Assembly: GCA_963718995.1 (NCBI GenBank)
Contig: CAVRAP010000020.1
Span: 434,001 to 498,000 of the forward strand
Direction: 5' to 3'
Length of the DNA stretch: 64,000 bases
DNA from: UBA4744 sp963718995
GTDB lineage: Bacteria > Actinomycetota > Acidimicrobiia > Spongiisociales > UBA4744
Shown: one piece after another, positions 24,633 through 33,980 of the stretch
Numbering within the stretch: the stretch's first letter is position 1
Layout: each line of letters starts with the position of its first letter
Notes under the pieces: generated by a model
What the model was told of the DNA's origin: nothing
Databases searched by the model: none
What the model saw: only the letters and a program-made list of their open reading frames with translations
Program-made: the position numbers and the translations under genes

Positions 24633-25922
24633 CAGCTCCGCTCAACCGTGAGTTTCAGGAAGTGCGTTGCGCAGGAAATACACGGGTCGTAGTTGCGGAT
24701 CGCTTGCTCGAGTTGCCATTGCAGCTCATCGTCCGGCAGGTCGGCGTACTGCGGCACGAAGCTCCACAGATCCTCCTCGATGCGAAGTTGGTTCTGAGAG
24801 GTTGGCGGGACAATCTGGCAGTCAAGGATCAGACCATCGTCGTCAAACTCGTAGCGGTGGTAGCAAACCCCGCGTGGCGCTTCGCTCACGCCATGCCCGA
24901 CACTCGCTCGTGGCGTGGCAGGAACGAAAGGACGATCGGGCGGAAGGTAACGATCGATGATACGCAGCGCCTCCTCGCAAGCCTGCACCATTTCGACAGA
25001 CCTGACGATGATGCTCTTGAACGGGTTAGCGCAGGTCTCCCCGAGGCCCGCCTTGCCGCGCCGCTTGCTGTGCAACCGGATACAGCTTCTCAAAACTGAG
25101 GCTGTAGCGGGCGTTGGGACCGGTCATGAATGCGCCCCGCTCCTTGATGACCGCGTGGAGTGCGTTCGACCATTCCACGTGGCGCTCTTCGAAGACCTCC
25201 CCCCACTGGTCGGCAGAGATGTCAAGGCCTCGATTCGAGATGATCCGACCATCAACAACCGCGTATTCGTCCGGATGGGACAGGGCTACAAACTCATAGT
25301 CCTGTTCGAACTGTGCGAACTCGAAGCCGGCGACCCACGCCGTCGTAGCCACCGCCGCATCGCGAGCCCATTGCAGATCCTCAACCACTGCCTCCAGCTC
25401 AACGCGCGTTGGTGCCCGAAAGAAGCCACCCGTCCGGGGGTTGATCGGGTGAATCTCCCGCCCGCCGATCAGGGCAAGCAGGTCGTTACCGATCTTCTTG
25501 AGCCGCAGGCCCCGCTCGACAATTGCGGGATGGTCCCGGGCCATGTGGATGGCGGACTCGTAACCCAGAAAATCGGGGGCGTGGAGCATGTACACGTGGA
25601 GGGCGTGGCTCTCAATCCACTCGCCGCAATAGATCAGCTTGCGCAGTTCCCGAATTGAGTCGGGAATCACCATTCCGAAAGCGTCTTCGATCGCGTTAAC
25701 CGCACTGGTCTGGTACGCCACCGGACAGATCCCGCAGATCCGGGATGTGATGTCGGGAGCGTCGCGGTACGAACGGCCGCGTAGAAAAGCTTCAAAGAAG
25801 CGGGGCGGTTCGAAGATCTTGAAATGGAGGTCGACAACCTTGCCCTCCTCCATCTTCAGATACATCGCACCTTCGCCCTCGACTCTGGCCAGGTAGTCCA
25901 CCTTGATGGTTCTTTCAGTCAC
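24632..25922 (-). pseudogene. [NiFe]-hydrogenase large subunit (group 3b type) with one frameshift
   Basis: The catalytic subunit that holds the Ni-Fe site. The N-terminal ligand motif is RICGICPVAYQTS and the C-terminal one DPCISCATHFLKLTVERS; all four nickel-ligand cysteines are present. The frame breaks near 25055: LYPVAQQAAR is followed in another frame by KAGLGETCANPFKSIIVRSV, as if one extra base were inserted. The total of 1291 bases is 430 codons plus one, the normal length for this group. The intact operon, intact motifs and adjacent protease argue that the break is a sequence error or very recent. The GTG start at 25922 overlaps the small-subunit stop by 8 bp. Confidence 0.85.
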
Positions 25923-26724
25923 GAGATCCCCTCAGCTCGCAATCATCGCCTGCCGTCTTGAAAGCCTCCGCGTAGGCATTGAAGCCCCGATAAGCAGCAA
26001 CCAGGTCCGCTACCGGGACACCCAGCTCGAGTTGCCACCAGCGACTCAAAGCCGCCGTGTTGGGAGATTCCATAGGCCCGAAGCACCCGTAGCAACCGCG
26101 CTCGTAGGCCGGGCAGATAGCGCCGCAGCCGGCCTGCGTCACCGGACCGAGACACGGCGTGCCATGCGCCACCATGACACATGGCGTCCCGCGCCGCTTG
26201 CACTCGACACACACGCTGTAGGTGGGGATGTTCGGACGGCGTCCCTGCAAGAAGGCGGCAACGACCTCGAGTAGCTGGGCTTTGGAGATCGGGCAGCCAC
26301 GCAATTCGAAATCAACCTCGACGTGATAGGAGATCGGCGTAGACCGATCGAGGGTCGAGATGAACTCGGGAGTGGCATACACCATCCGGGTGAAGTCATC
26401 GACATCCTTCCAATTCCTGAGCGCCTGGATGCCGCCGGCAGTTGCGCAGGCTCCGATAGAAATGAGGAACTTCGACTGCTCCCGGACTTCTTTGATTCGC
26501 TCGGCGTCATGAGGTGTCGTGATCGATCCTTCAACGAGCGAAAGGTCGTAGGGGCCTTCCTCAACGGCGCGCGAAGCCTCCGGGAAGTTGGCGATGTTCA
26601 CTGCAGCCGCCACCGCGAGCAACTCATCTTCACAATCGAGCAGGCTCAACTGACATCCGTCACAGGAGGCGAACTTGAAAACCCCCAGCTTCGGTTTGGT
26701 CATCGGCACCATGCGGGTCGTCAC
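25915..26724 (-). CDS. [NiFe]-hydrogenase small subunit (group 3b type)
   Basis: A 269-residue electron-transfer subunit. The N-terminal cluster motif is FKFASCDGCQLSLLDCE. Further cysteines lie in SIGACATAGG, LRGCPISK, YSVCVECKRRGTPC, GTPCLGPVTQAGCGAICP and GCYGCFGP, enough for three 4Fe-4S clusters. No twin-arginine signal is present, so the enzyme is cytoplasmic, as expected for bidirectional NAD(P)-linked group 3 enzymes. The ATG at 26703 (MTKPKLGVFKF) is an alternative start. It sits between the flavin subunit and the large subunit in the usual order for this group. Confidence 0.92.
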   Translation of the reverse strand: MTTRMVPMTKPKLGVFKFASCDGCQLSLLDCEDELLAVAAAVNIANFPEASRAVEEGPYDLSLVEGSITTPHDAERIKEVREQSKFLISIGACATAGGIQALRNWKDVDDFTRMVYATPEFISTLDRSTPISYHVEVDFELRGCPISKAQLLEVVAAFLQGRRPNIPTYSVCVECKRRGTPCVMVAHGTPCLGPVTQAGCGAICPAYERGCYGCFGPMESPNTAALSRWWQLELGVPVADLVAAYRGFNAYAEAFKTAGDDCELRGSRD

Positions 26725-26725
26725 G

Positions 26726-27580
26726 TCACACCTCCCGGATGTCGAGGCGCGGATGAACCGCCTCGTAGGTGAACACCGGGCCGTCCTTGCACACGAAATC
26801 TTTCCCGAACTGGCAATGTCCGCACAGCCCGATCCCGCACTTCATATTGCGCTCCATGGAAACGTAGATCCGGCCGGGGCGGACCCCTCGCTTCGCCAGC
26901 GCCTCCGCGGCGAAGTGCATCATGATCTCCGGACCGCAGATGAAAGCGACGGTATCGTGCGGGTCGAAGGGAGCGCGCGGCACGAGCTTGGTCACCACCC
27001 CAACCGAACCGCGCCATGTGCGGTTAGCCGTATCGACCGTCACTCCTACTTCCATGTCGAAACGGCCCCGCCACTCCGACACCTCGTCTTCGAACAACAA
27101 ATCACGAGGCGATCGCACGCCGTACAGCAACGTGACCCGTTCGTAGTCGGCCCGATGGTTGAGCACGTGGTAGAGGGCCGGACGGAGAGGGGCCAGGCCG
27201 ATACCTCCGGCAACGAAGACCACATCTCGACTGCAAGCCAACCCGACCGGCCAGGGGACGCCGAAAGGTCCGCGTACGCCAATGAGATCCCCGGCAACGA
27301 GGTCTCGCATCGCCGTGGTCACCGGTCCAACTCCCCGCACCGTGTGGAGAATCCGATCGGGAACGGCGGGATCTCCGCTGATCGAAATCGGCACCTCGCC
27401 GACGCCGAACACGTACAGCATGTTGAACTGACCGGGGCGAAAAGCGAAGCCGTCCGGGCCGGGATCGAGATCCATCGTGAAGGTGTCGTCCGTTTCATCC
27501 CAGACATCGCGCAGGGGCATAAACCTGGGAACCATCGGGTCGGCCCCGACGAAGCGGGTGGGGTCAGTCGTCAGTGCCAT
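26726..27580 (-). CDS. Hydrogenase NAD(P)H/FAD-binding subunit (HydG/HyhG-like)
   Basis: A 284-residue ferredoxin-NADP-reductase-type subunit that links the hydrogenase to NAD(P). FAD-binding region: FRPGQFNMLYVFGVGEVPISIS. Nucleotide-binding region: VVFVAGGIGLAPLRPALY and FICGPEIMMHF. A C-terminal 2Fe-2S motif (NMKCGIGLCGHCQFGKDFVC) supplies four cysteines. The start at 27580 (MALTTDPTRF) was chosen because it overlaps the stop of the upstream gene and begins close to the conserved domain; a longer frame extends back without support. Group 3b enzymes typically use NADP(H) and can also reduce elemental sulfur or polysulfide. Confidence 0.9.
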   Translation of the reverse strand: MALTTDPTRFVGADPMVPRFMPLRDVWDETDDTFTMDLDPGPDGFAFRPGQFNMLYVFGVGEVPISISGDPAVPDRILHTVRGVGPVTTAMRDLVAGDLIGVRGPFGVPWPVGLACSRDVVFVAGGIGLAPLRPALYHVLNHRADYERVTLLYGVRSPRDLLFEDEVSEWRGRFDMEVGVTVDTANRTWRGSVGVVTKLVPRAPFDPHDTVAFICGPEIMMHFAAEALAKRGVRPGRIYVSMERNMKCGIGLCGHCQFGKDFVCKDGPVFTYEAVHPRLDIREV

Positions 27581-28025
27581 ACACATCGAGTAGCTGGAGG
27601 CGAGTTCGGTTGAGGGATTCAACGATGACGTCACCGAACCGCCGAAGTATCTCGTAACCGAATTCGTGGTCTTCTTCCATATGGCTTCGCACTTTTTCGC
27701 CATCGAGACACAAACAATCAACGGTGTTCAAGGCACGGCCGTCGTACATCCACCGGTGGGGCGCATACATCCACGACCAGCCAATGACCTCCCCGGGACC
27801 AACCGTTTGGATAATCCGGGCACCTTTGGCCCCAACGTGCAACTCGATGGCCATGTCCCCCTGATAGAGCACCAGGAAGCAGTCTGCACCACCCCCCTGC
27901 CTGAACAGGAAATGGTTGGGTTCGATGTGCTGCGGCCGGGCAACGGAAACCAAGAATGCCAGATGCTGATCCTTCATTCCCTTGAAGAACGGGTGCTCGG
28001 TGAGCACCTCCTCAGGCGAGAGCAT
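27564..28025 (-). CDS. Cyclic-nucleotide-binding-domain protein inside the hydrogenase operon
   Basis: A 153-residue single-domain protein of the Crp/cNMP-binding fold: HPFFKGMKDQHLAFLVSVA, FLFRQGGGADCFLVLYQGDM, then VGPGEVIGWSWMYAPHRW. There is no helix-turn-helix, so it is not a DNA-binding regulator. The RSA-type phosphate-binding motif is not evident, so the ligand is uncertain. It lies between the beta and gamma subunit genes and overlaps both (start inside the end of the beta gene, stop inside the start of the gamma gene), so a structural or regulatory partner of the hydrogenase is likely. ATG 28025 follows AGGAGAAG. Confidence 0.85.
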   Translation of the reverse strand: MLSPEEVLTEHPFFKGMKDQHLAFLVSVARPQHIEPNHFLFRQGGGADCFLVLYQGDMAIELHVGAKGARIIQTVGPGEVIGWSWMYAPHRWMYDGRALNTVDCLCLDGEKVRSHMEEDHEFGYEILRRFGDVIVESLNRTRLQLLDVYGTDD

Positions 28026-29142
28026 GCTTCTTCTCCTCACTTGTGCGGATCACCGCTGCGATCTTCGTTATGTCGATTCCCACCGGGCACCAGGTGATGC
28101 AACGTCCACATCCAACACAGCCCGACGTTCCGAATTGATCGATCCAGGAGGCCAGTTTGTGGGTCATCCACTGCCGGTAGCGGGCAGCCGGGCTGGTTCG
28201 CAACGATCCACCATGGATGTACGAGAACTCGTTGGTGAAACAGGAATCCCAGTGCCGGGTCCGCTCTGCCGTCGAACCATCCAGGGATTGGGCATCCTCA
28301 ACGGTCGCACAAAAGCACGTTGGACACACCATCGTGCAGTTGGTGCAGGTCAAGCACTGCTCCCCCACCCGCTCCCAACGCGGGTGTTCGAGATTCTCGA
28401 GAAGCAGCTCCTTGATACCAGTAGTGTCGAGCGATCGACCCATGGTGGCTGCCGCCACTTCGAGAAGGCGGGTCGCCTCGGCCAGGTCTTCGACTTCCGC
28501 CTGGCGATGCGGTATATCGGTAAGAACCTCTTCACCGCGCGACGAACCAGCCTCAACCAGGAACCGGTGGCCGGTTGCACCGATGATCTCGGTGACTGCG
28601 AGATCGAAACCCTCCCGGGCTCTCGGACCGGTTCCCATCGAAGCGCAGAAGCAGGTCCCGCCGGTCACGACACAGTTGACGGTGACAACAAACGCTTGCT
28701 GCCGGCGGCTCAAGTATTCCGGGTCGGTGAACGGTCCCGCCCCAAACACTCGGTCCTGTACTTCCATGGCGGCCAGCTCGCAGGGGCGCACCCCGATGAA
28801 AGCAAACCGCGGTGCCGGAGCTGCCCTGTCGACGAGCTCGACCCCGTCTGCGGTCTTCTCGAGAGTGAACAAGGTGTGACGGGGCGGAAATAGGTACTTC
28901 TTGAACGAGTGCGGGCCAACCACGTAGCCAAATAGCGCCTCATCGTTACGCTGCTCGAGGTGATAGGTGCCGGCTTCCTGAAGGTCGGTCCAGCCGACCG
29001 GGAGATCCTGGACACCGGCGATCCGGTCGTAGACGATCGCTTCACCCCGAATCGTGGGACCGACCGGATCAAATCCCCGAGCCCGCAAAGCTGTGAAGAG
29101 GCGGTCGAAATCGCCAACTTCAACCGAGACGGTGCTGCTCAC
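28012..29142 (-). CDS. Hydrogenase iron-sulfur subunit (HydB/HyhB-like)
   Basis: A 376-residue subunit that carries the 4Fe-4S clusters joining the hydrogenase and diaphorase parts. The C-terminal half has two cluster motifs: CLTCTNCTMVCPTCFC and GCVGCGRCITWCPVGID. The middle has FAFIGVRPCELAAM and TGGTCFCASM, typical of sulfhydrogenase beta subunits. It is the first gene of a six-gene operon (beta, cNMP domain, gamma, delta, alpha, protease). No promoter was identified with confidence in the 140 bp between its start and the divergent plsB. Confidence 0.92.
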   Translation of the reverse strand: MSSTVSVEVGDFDRLFTALRARGFDPVGPTIRGEAIVYDRIAGVQDLPVGWTDLQEAGTYHLEQRNDEALFGYVVGPHSFKKYLFPPRHTLFTLEKTADGVELVDRAAPAPRFAFIGVRPCELAAMEVQDRVFGAGPFTDPEYLSRRQQAFVVTVNCVVTGGTCFCASMGTGPRAREGFDLAVTEIIGATGHRFLVEAGSSRGEEVLTDIPHRQAEVEDLAEATRLLEVAAATMGRSLDTTGIKELLLENLEHPRWERVGEQCLTCTNCTMVCPTCFCATVEDAQSLDGSTAERTRHWDSCFTNEFSYIHGGSLRTSPAARYRQWMTHKLASWIDQFGTSGCVGCGRCITWCPVGIDITKIAAVIRTSEEKKHALA

Positions 29143-29282
29143 AACTCACCTCAGGAGGGAAGCTCCCTCTGCATGAACGTTATCGAAGACGGTCGAGATA
29201 TTCGTAGGGCCGTTCTACCTTGTCCAGGGACCAACGTTCCCGATCCGGCAAACCGGGCAACTTGCTCATAGAATCGAATGCA

Positions 29283-31622
29283 ATGGTGTTGCCTGATACT
29301 GATCTCCCATTCCTCGAAGAGCCACCCTGGCCGGTTGAGGAAACCAGCCCGGCTGTCTTTTTGATCGATGCATCCAGCCACCTGGAGCGGAAACTCCTTC
29401 AGGCCTGGATCGATCGCAGTCGTCCTGCCGACGCCACAGTCGAATCGGTGTGCATCCCCGCCTCGAGGCGGCGGCGCCAGGGATGCCGCATCGACCCCGG
29501 CCTTGAATCCAGAATGGAACGCGCAGACGACCCTGTGCTGGTTCCTCTCCGCATCGCCTGGCTGGCGCCCCGTCGCGACGGCACGCGCTCGGTAAAGCTC
29601 GCCGACCTCCTCAAGTTGGGCGACCCTCGCGACCCCGATCTGCTCCGCCAGTATCTGATCCTCGCTCGAGCACCCGACCGATGCCAGATCCTGGTCGGAG
29701 AGCCGGCACGTTCGTCCGAGTTGATAACCCGATGGCAGGAAGGCGTCGAGTCCTCCAGCCTGTCCGAATTCGTGGCACGGCGGGCCTGGTTGGCGCTGGA
29801 GCGGGCCGAACGGCGTGTACGCGGCAACCGGTACAAGATCCCGCGATTCGTCCATCAGGAAATACTGGGAACCAGCGAGTTTCGTGAGGGCGTCGTCCGC
29901 TTCGCGGACCACATGAACAAATCGGAGGAAACGATCTTTGGCCGGGCGTCCCGCTATCTCCGTGAGATAGCTGCGTCCCACGACGCCTTCACCATCGACC
30001 TGGTCGCCAACGCCATCCACTGGCTGTACCGGCAGGGCTACGGCTCCATCCACTACGAACCGGAAGCCTTCCGGGATATTTCAACGCTCGGCCAGACCAG
30101 TTCGCTCGTATTCCTGCCGTCCCACAAGTCGAATCTCGATCATCTCGTCCTCCAATACGTCCTCTGGGAGAACGATGCCCCTCCCAACCACACGGCCGGC
30201 GGGATCAACATGAATTTCTTCCCGATTGGCCCGATCATCCGGCGGACCGGGGTCTTCTTCATCCGAAGGACCTTCCGGGACAATCCGGTCTACAAGTTCG
30301 TTCTGCGCAGCTACATCGACTACTTGATTGCCAATCGCTTTCCCCTCGAGTGGTACCTCGAGGGAGGACGGTCACGTTCGGGCAAGCTACTCCCGCCCCG
30401 CTTCGGGATGCTCCACTACGTGACCGACAGCTTCCGGCGCGGCAAAGCCGAAGATGTCTACCTCGTTCCGACCTCGATCATCTATGACCAGATCCAGGAC
30501 GTTGGTTCCTATGCCGCCGAACAATTGGGCAAGGCAAAAGAGAAAGAAAGCTTCAGCTGGTTCCTGAAGTCGGTCCGTGCCCTCCGCCGGAGGTACGGGA
30601 ACATCCACGTCCGGTTTGGCGAACCGATCTCCTTGGCCAAAGAGATTGCGTCGTCTGATTCCGATCAGAGCCTGGCGGTTCGCAAGCTGGCTTTCGAGAC
30701 GATGGCGCGGGTCAACCGGGTCACGCCGATCACCCCGACGTCGCTCGTAACCATTGCCTTGCTGGCCAACGAGGATCATGCCCTGCGCTGCGAAGACCTC
30801 GTTGATGCTGTGCGTGTAGTGGTCGGCTACGTTGCGAGGCGCAACCTGCCCATCACCGAGGCAATCCGGCTGGACACACCTAAAGGAGTACAACTGGTCC
30901 TTGACCGCCTCGTCGAGCACGGCATCGTGACCGAGTATGCCGCCGGACCGGAGACCGTCTACATGATTGGGCCCGACCAACATCTGGCCGCCGCCTATTA
31001 CCGCAACACGGTCATCCACTTCTTCGTGAATGACGCGATTACCGAGCTAGCTCTCCTGGCTGCCGCCGAGGCAGAGTCCGAGGATCGACTGGCCGTCTTC
31101 TCCGATTATGTGATGGCCATGCGTGATCTCCTCAAGTTCGAGTTCTTCTTCTCGGACAAGGACGCCTTCCGTGAACAGATTTTCGGGGAGCTATTTCACA
31201 CCGACCCGGACTGGGAGACCAGATTGGGTGGAGATGGCGGGGACGTCCTCGATCTCCTGCGAAGTTTCCGGTTGCTCACTGCCCCCTGGGTGCTTCGTCC
31301 CTTCCTGGAGGCCTACCAGGTTGTGGCCGACAACCTCAATGCCCATTCCCCATATGTTGAAGTTGACCAGCGGCGCTTCATCGCCGCTTGTCTCGGGTTG
31401 GGTAAGCAGTACCGGTTGCAGCGGAAGATCGCCACAGAGGAATCAATCTCCCAGGTCCTGTTCAAATCGGCTCTCGCGTTGGCAGAGAACCGCCGTTTGC
31501 TTGATGTCGACGATGAGGACCTCGGTGCGCGGCGCAAGACTTTCGCCGCAGAGATTCAGGAAGCTCTGCGTCGGATTCAAGCGATCGATGCGATTCGGGC
31601 GGGGCGCCGCGCCGGGATCTAG
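29283..31622 (+). CDS. plsB: Glycerol-3-phosphate 1-O-acyltransferase (PlsB-like)
   Basis: A 779-residue acyltransferase that starts phospholipid synthesis by acylating glycerol-3-phosphate. The catalytic block is FLPSHKSNLDHL (His-x4-Asp). It is followed by the GGINMNFFPIGPIIRRTG segment, then FIRRTFRDNP and YLEGGRSRSGK, the substrate-binding motifs in order. The size and long C-terminal helical part match PlsB rather than the short PlsC. The start is uncertain: the ATG at 29283 is used, but a TTG at 29220 in the same frame is possible, and neither has a strong ribosome-binding site. Confidence 0.9.
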   Translation: MVLPDTDLPFLEEPPWPVEETSPAVFLIDASSHLERKLLQAWIDRSRPADATVESVCIPASRRRRQGCRIDPGLESRMERADDPVLVPLRIAWLAPRRDGTRSVKLADLLKLGDPRDPDLLRQYLILARAPDRCQILVGEPARSSELITRWQEGVESSSLSEFVARRAWLALERAERRVRGNRYKIPRFVHQEILGTSEFREGVVRFADHMNKSEETIFGRASRYLREIAASHDAFTIDLVANAIHWLYRQGYGSIHYEPEAFRDISTLGQTSSLVFLPSHKSNLDHLVLQYVLWENDAPPNHTAGGINMNFFPIGPIIRRTGVFFIRRTFRDNPVYKFVLRSYIDYLIANRFPLEWYLEGGRSRSGKLLPPRFGMLHYVTDSFRRGKAEDVYLVPTSIIYDQIQDVGSYAAEQLGKAKEKESFSWFLKSVRALRRRYGNIHVRFGEPISLAKEIASSDSDQSLAVRKLAFETMARVNRVTPITPTSLVTIALLANEDHALRCEDLVDAVRVVVGYVARRNLPITEAIRLDTPKGVQLVLDRLVEHGIVTEYAAGPETVYMIGPDQHLAAAYYRNTVIHFFVNDAITELALLAAAEAESEDRLAVFSDYVMAMRDLLKFEFFFSDKDAFREQIFGELFHTDPDWETRLGGDGGDVLDLLRSFRLLTAPWVLRPFLEAYQVVADNLNAHSPYVEVDQRRFIAACLGLGKQYRLQRKIATEESISQVLFKSALALAENRRLLDVDDEDLGARRKTFAAEIQEALRRIQAIDAIRAGRRAGI

Positions 31623-31631
31623 CGCGGCCGG

Positions 31632-32800
31632 TCAGCGAGTGAGGACCCGGCGCAGCCGCCAAATGGCGAGGAGATAGAACACGGCCGCGTACCCGAGCAG
31701 GATCGCCAGAAATGGCAGGGTGTCAACCAGTGTTCCCTTGTCGACGACAAGGGCGTCGAAGGCTTCGAGACCCCATGCATGAGGCGTGATGTGGGCAATC
31801 TTGAACAGGGTCGGCGCAAAGAACTCGAAGATGATCAGCGGCACCATGCAGCCACCCAGCGCCGCTAGTCCAAGTCCGAACAGGACGCCCAGCCCCCCGG
31901 CCTGCTGATCGCTTTCGAACATCGCTCCCATCAACATGGCGGCACCCGATCCGACCAGGGAGAACACGATGAGGATGGCGATGGCCCCCAGCGGGTCACC
32001 CCAATCAACATTGAAAAAGAGCAGCGTGCCGGCCATGATGAACAGACCCTGGAGGAGAGCGATGGCAAAACGGCCGAGGCCCTCGCCAACCAGGATGGTT
32101 CGAACCGGGGTAGGTGTCGATACCATTCTCCTGGCCACCCCCAGCCTGCGGGTTTGAATCAGCGAGGCCGAGGCGGCCAGAGAAGTGAGAAAGACGAACA
32201 ACAGCATCTGCTGCTGGGCGCTCGAGTCGAAACGCCCCAGCGCGAAGAATCCAACTGCCTCGCCCGCCTGGGTGACGGTGACGGTTACATCGGCAACGTT
32301 GTCTGCGGCGACCTGCGCCACCTCGAGACCCTGGGCAAATGAACCGACCCCCTCCGACTCGACGAAACCCGCCGCACGCAAGATGATGCTCTGCTGGGTG
32401 AGAGCAGATTGCACATTGCCGAGGATCCCTTGCGCATCGTCGACGCTCCGCCTGACCAACTCGACGGAGATCGGCACCCCCGCCTGAAGGTCCGCGTCAA
32501 ACGTTGTCACGATCAACAAGCCGGCTTCCACCTCGCCGCGTTCAACCGTCTGAACTACTTCGTTCGCGAGGCAAAGGAGATCACCTGCATGCCGGGTTGT
32601 TCCTCGAGGAGGTCAACCAGATCCGCCGCCAGGGGGCCTTCTCCCCCGTTGAAAACACCGAGCCGCGGATCGGATGAGCCGCCGAAGGCCGACCCCAGAA
32701 CGAGAATCAGCACGATCGGGAAGATAAACACCCAGAACACGTTGGAGCGGTCTCGCAGGAAACGACGCAGATTGGCCCCGGCGATCGTGAAAGCCTTCAT
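31632..32800 (-). pseudogene. ABC-2 type transporter permease with one frameshift
   Basis: Membrane subunit of an exporter. The N-terminal part (MKAFTIAGANLRRFLRDRSN, then FIFPIVLILVLG) and the C-terminal part (five membrane segments, including LLFVFLTSLAASASLI and the ITPHAWGLEAFDAL motif) are in different frames. The break is near 32568: VISFASR is followed in another frame by NEVVQTVERGEVEAGLL. The 1169 bases equal 389 codons plus two, which fits one deleted base. The ATG at 32800 overlaps the stop of the upstream permease (ATGA). If the break is real the exporter has lost one permease. Confidence 0.8.
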
Positions 32801-33978
32801 GGCTGCAGACCTTTCCGCAAACCCACCAGGCCAATCGTCCCGGCCACCAGTCCGAAGAGAAGCAGCGCTCCAACCGAAGGAAGAATATCCCAAAGGTTGC
32901 CCCCGGCGAGATCGCCCAGGCCCTGCATGAACCATGCATGGGGAGTGATGAAACGCAGGTCGGCCAGCAGGCCTCCAGCCTGGCCGACCGGGAAGAACGT
33001 TCCACCCAGAAATCCCAGCACGACGCCGACCATCGACGAGTAATTGGCGGCTTGCTCGGCCGTCTTCGCGAAACCGGCCACCACCGCCATGACTCCCAGC
33101 GCCGAGAAGATCCCGGCCACCACCAGCAAGAGGACTCCAAACGGATTGCCCCAATCAGCCCCAAAGAGCAACGTAGTGGCGACGACCAGAACGGCCATGC
33201 TGGCGAGGCCCAGGACAAACGACATGATGGCTTTTCCGGCGATAATCGAAGACCGGTGTATCGGGGCAGCCATCAACCTGCTGAGCGTCCCGGCGTGACG
33301 TTCGTCGAGGAGGCTATTCACCCCGAACTGGACAGTGAAGAACAGGAAGAAGATGGCCAGTCCGGCCGCGTAGAACGTTTTGCCTGCCAACTCTTTGTTG
33401 TCCACCTCGAGGTTCTCGAGCATCACGGGGGACGGTATCGCCGTGGCCCGCAACCCCGAGTTGAACCGATCATCGACGCCGCCGAGGTTTTCGAAACTCG
33501 CAACGGCAATTCGGGCGTAGGTCATCTCACTGGCGAACTGCTCCGCGAAAGCGACCGCGACACCGGACCCGAACCCTCCCTGGCCGCTGATGACCTCGAT
33601 CTCAACGGGATTCTCCGACCCCATCGCAACAGAGAAACCGGCCGGGATCACAAAAGCCGCGTCCGCACCCACCTCATCACTGAACGGCTCAACATCGACG
33701 AGATCGACTGCTTCGTCCCGGCTCGGAAGAGCCACGATATTGACCCCGCTGCTTTGCGCGAATTGATTCAGCGCACCGATGAACTGGGCAGCAACGACGC
33801 CTTCGTCCTGGTCGACCACGGCGTAGGTTGCGGTGAAATCAAACGACTCGATGGGGTTGAAGATCGAGCTGAAGATCGCCGCCAGGCCGAGAGGGGCGAT
33901 GATGCCGACGATCAGGGCCGAACGGTCACGCAGCCTCAGTTTGAGGTCTTTGGCGGCGATGTTCCAAGCCTGGCGCAC
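32797..33978 (-). CDS. ABC-2 type transporter permease
   Basis: A 393-residue permease with one N-terminal membrane segment (LIVGIIAPLGLAAIFSSIF), a large extracytoplasmic part of about 170 residues, and five to six C-terminal segments, including the ERHAGTLSRLMAAPIHRS coupling region and ITPHAWFMQGLGDL. This is the YhgE/CcmB-like ABC-2 layout of drug and polymer exporters. It lies between the ATPase gene (2 bp upstream) and the second permease (4-bp overlap). The substrate is unknown. Confidence 0.88.
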   Translation of the reverse strand: MRQAWNIAAKDLKLRLRDRSALIVGIIAPLGLAAIFSSIFNPIESFDFTATYAVVDQDEGVVAAQFIGALNQFAQSSGVNIVALPSRDEAVDLVDVEPFSDEVGADAAFVIPAGFSVAMGSENPVEIEVISGQGGFGSGVAVAFAEQFASEMTYARIAVASFENLGGVDDRFNSGLRATAIPSPVMLENLEVDNKELAGKTFYAAGLAIFFLFFTVQFGVNSLLDERHAGTLSRLMAAPIHRSSIIAGKAIMSFVLGLASMAVLVVATTLLFGADWGNPFGVLLLVVAGIFSALGVMAVVAGFAKTAEQAANYSSMVGVVLGFLGGTFFPVGQAGGLLADLRFITPHAWFMQGLGDLAGGNLWDILPSVGALLLFGLVAGTIGLVGLRKGLQP

Positions 33979-33980
33979 GA

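Noticed and set aside
24632..25922. Programmed ribosomal frameshifting as the cause of the breaks in hydrogenase and other genes.
   Set aside because: The break sites share no slippery motif, shift in both directions overall, and occur in unrelated genes; sequence error or mutation is simpler.
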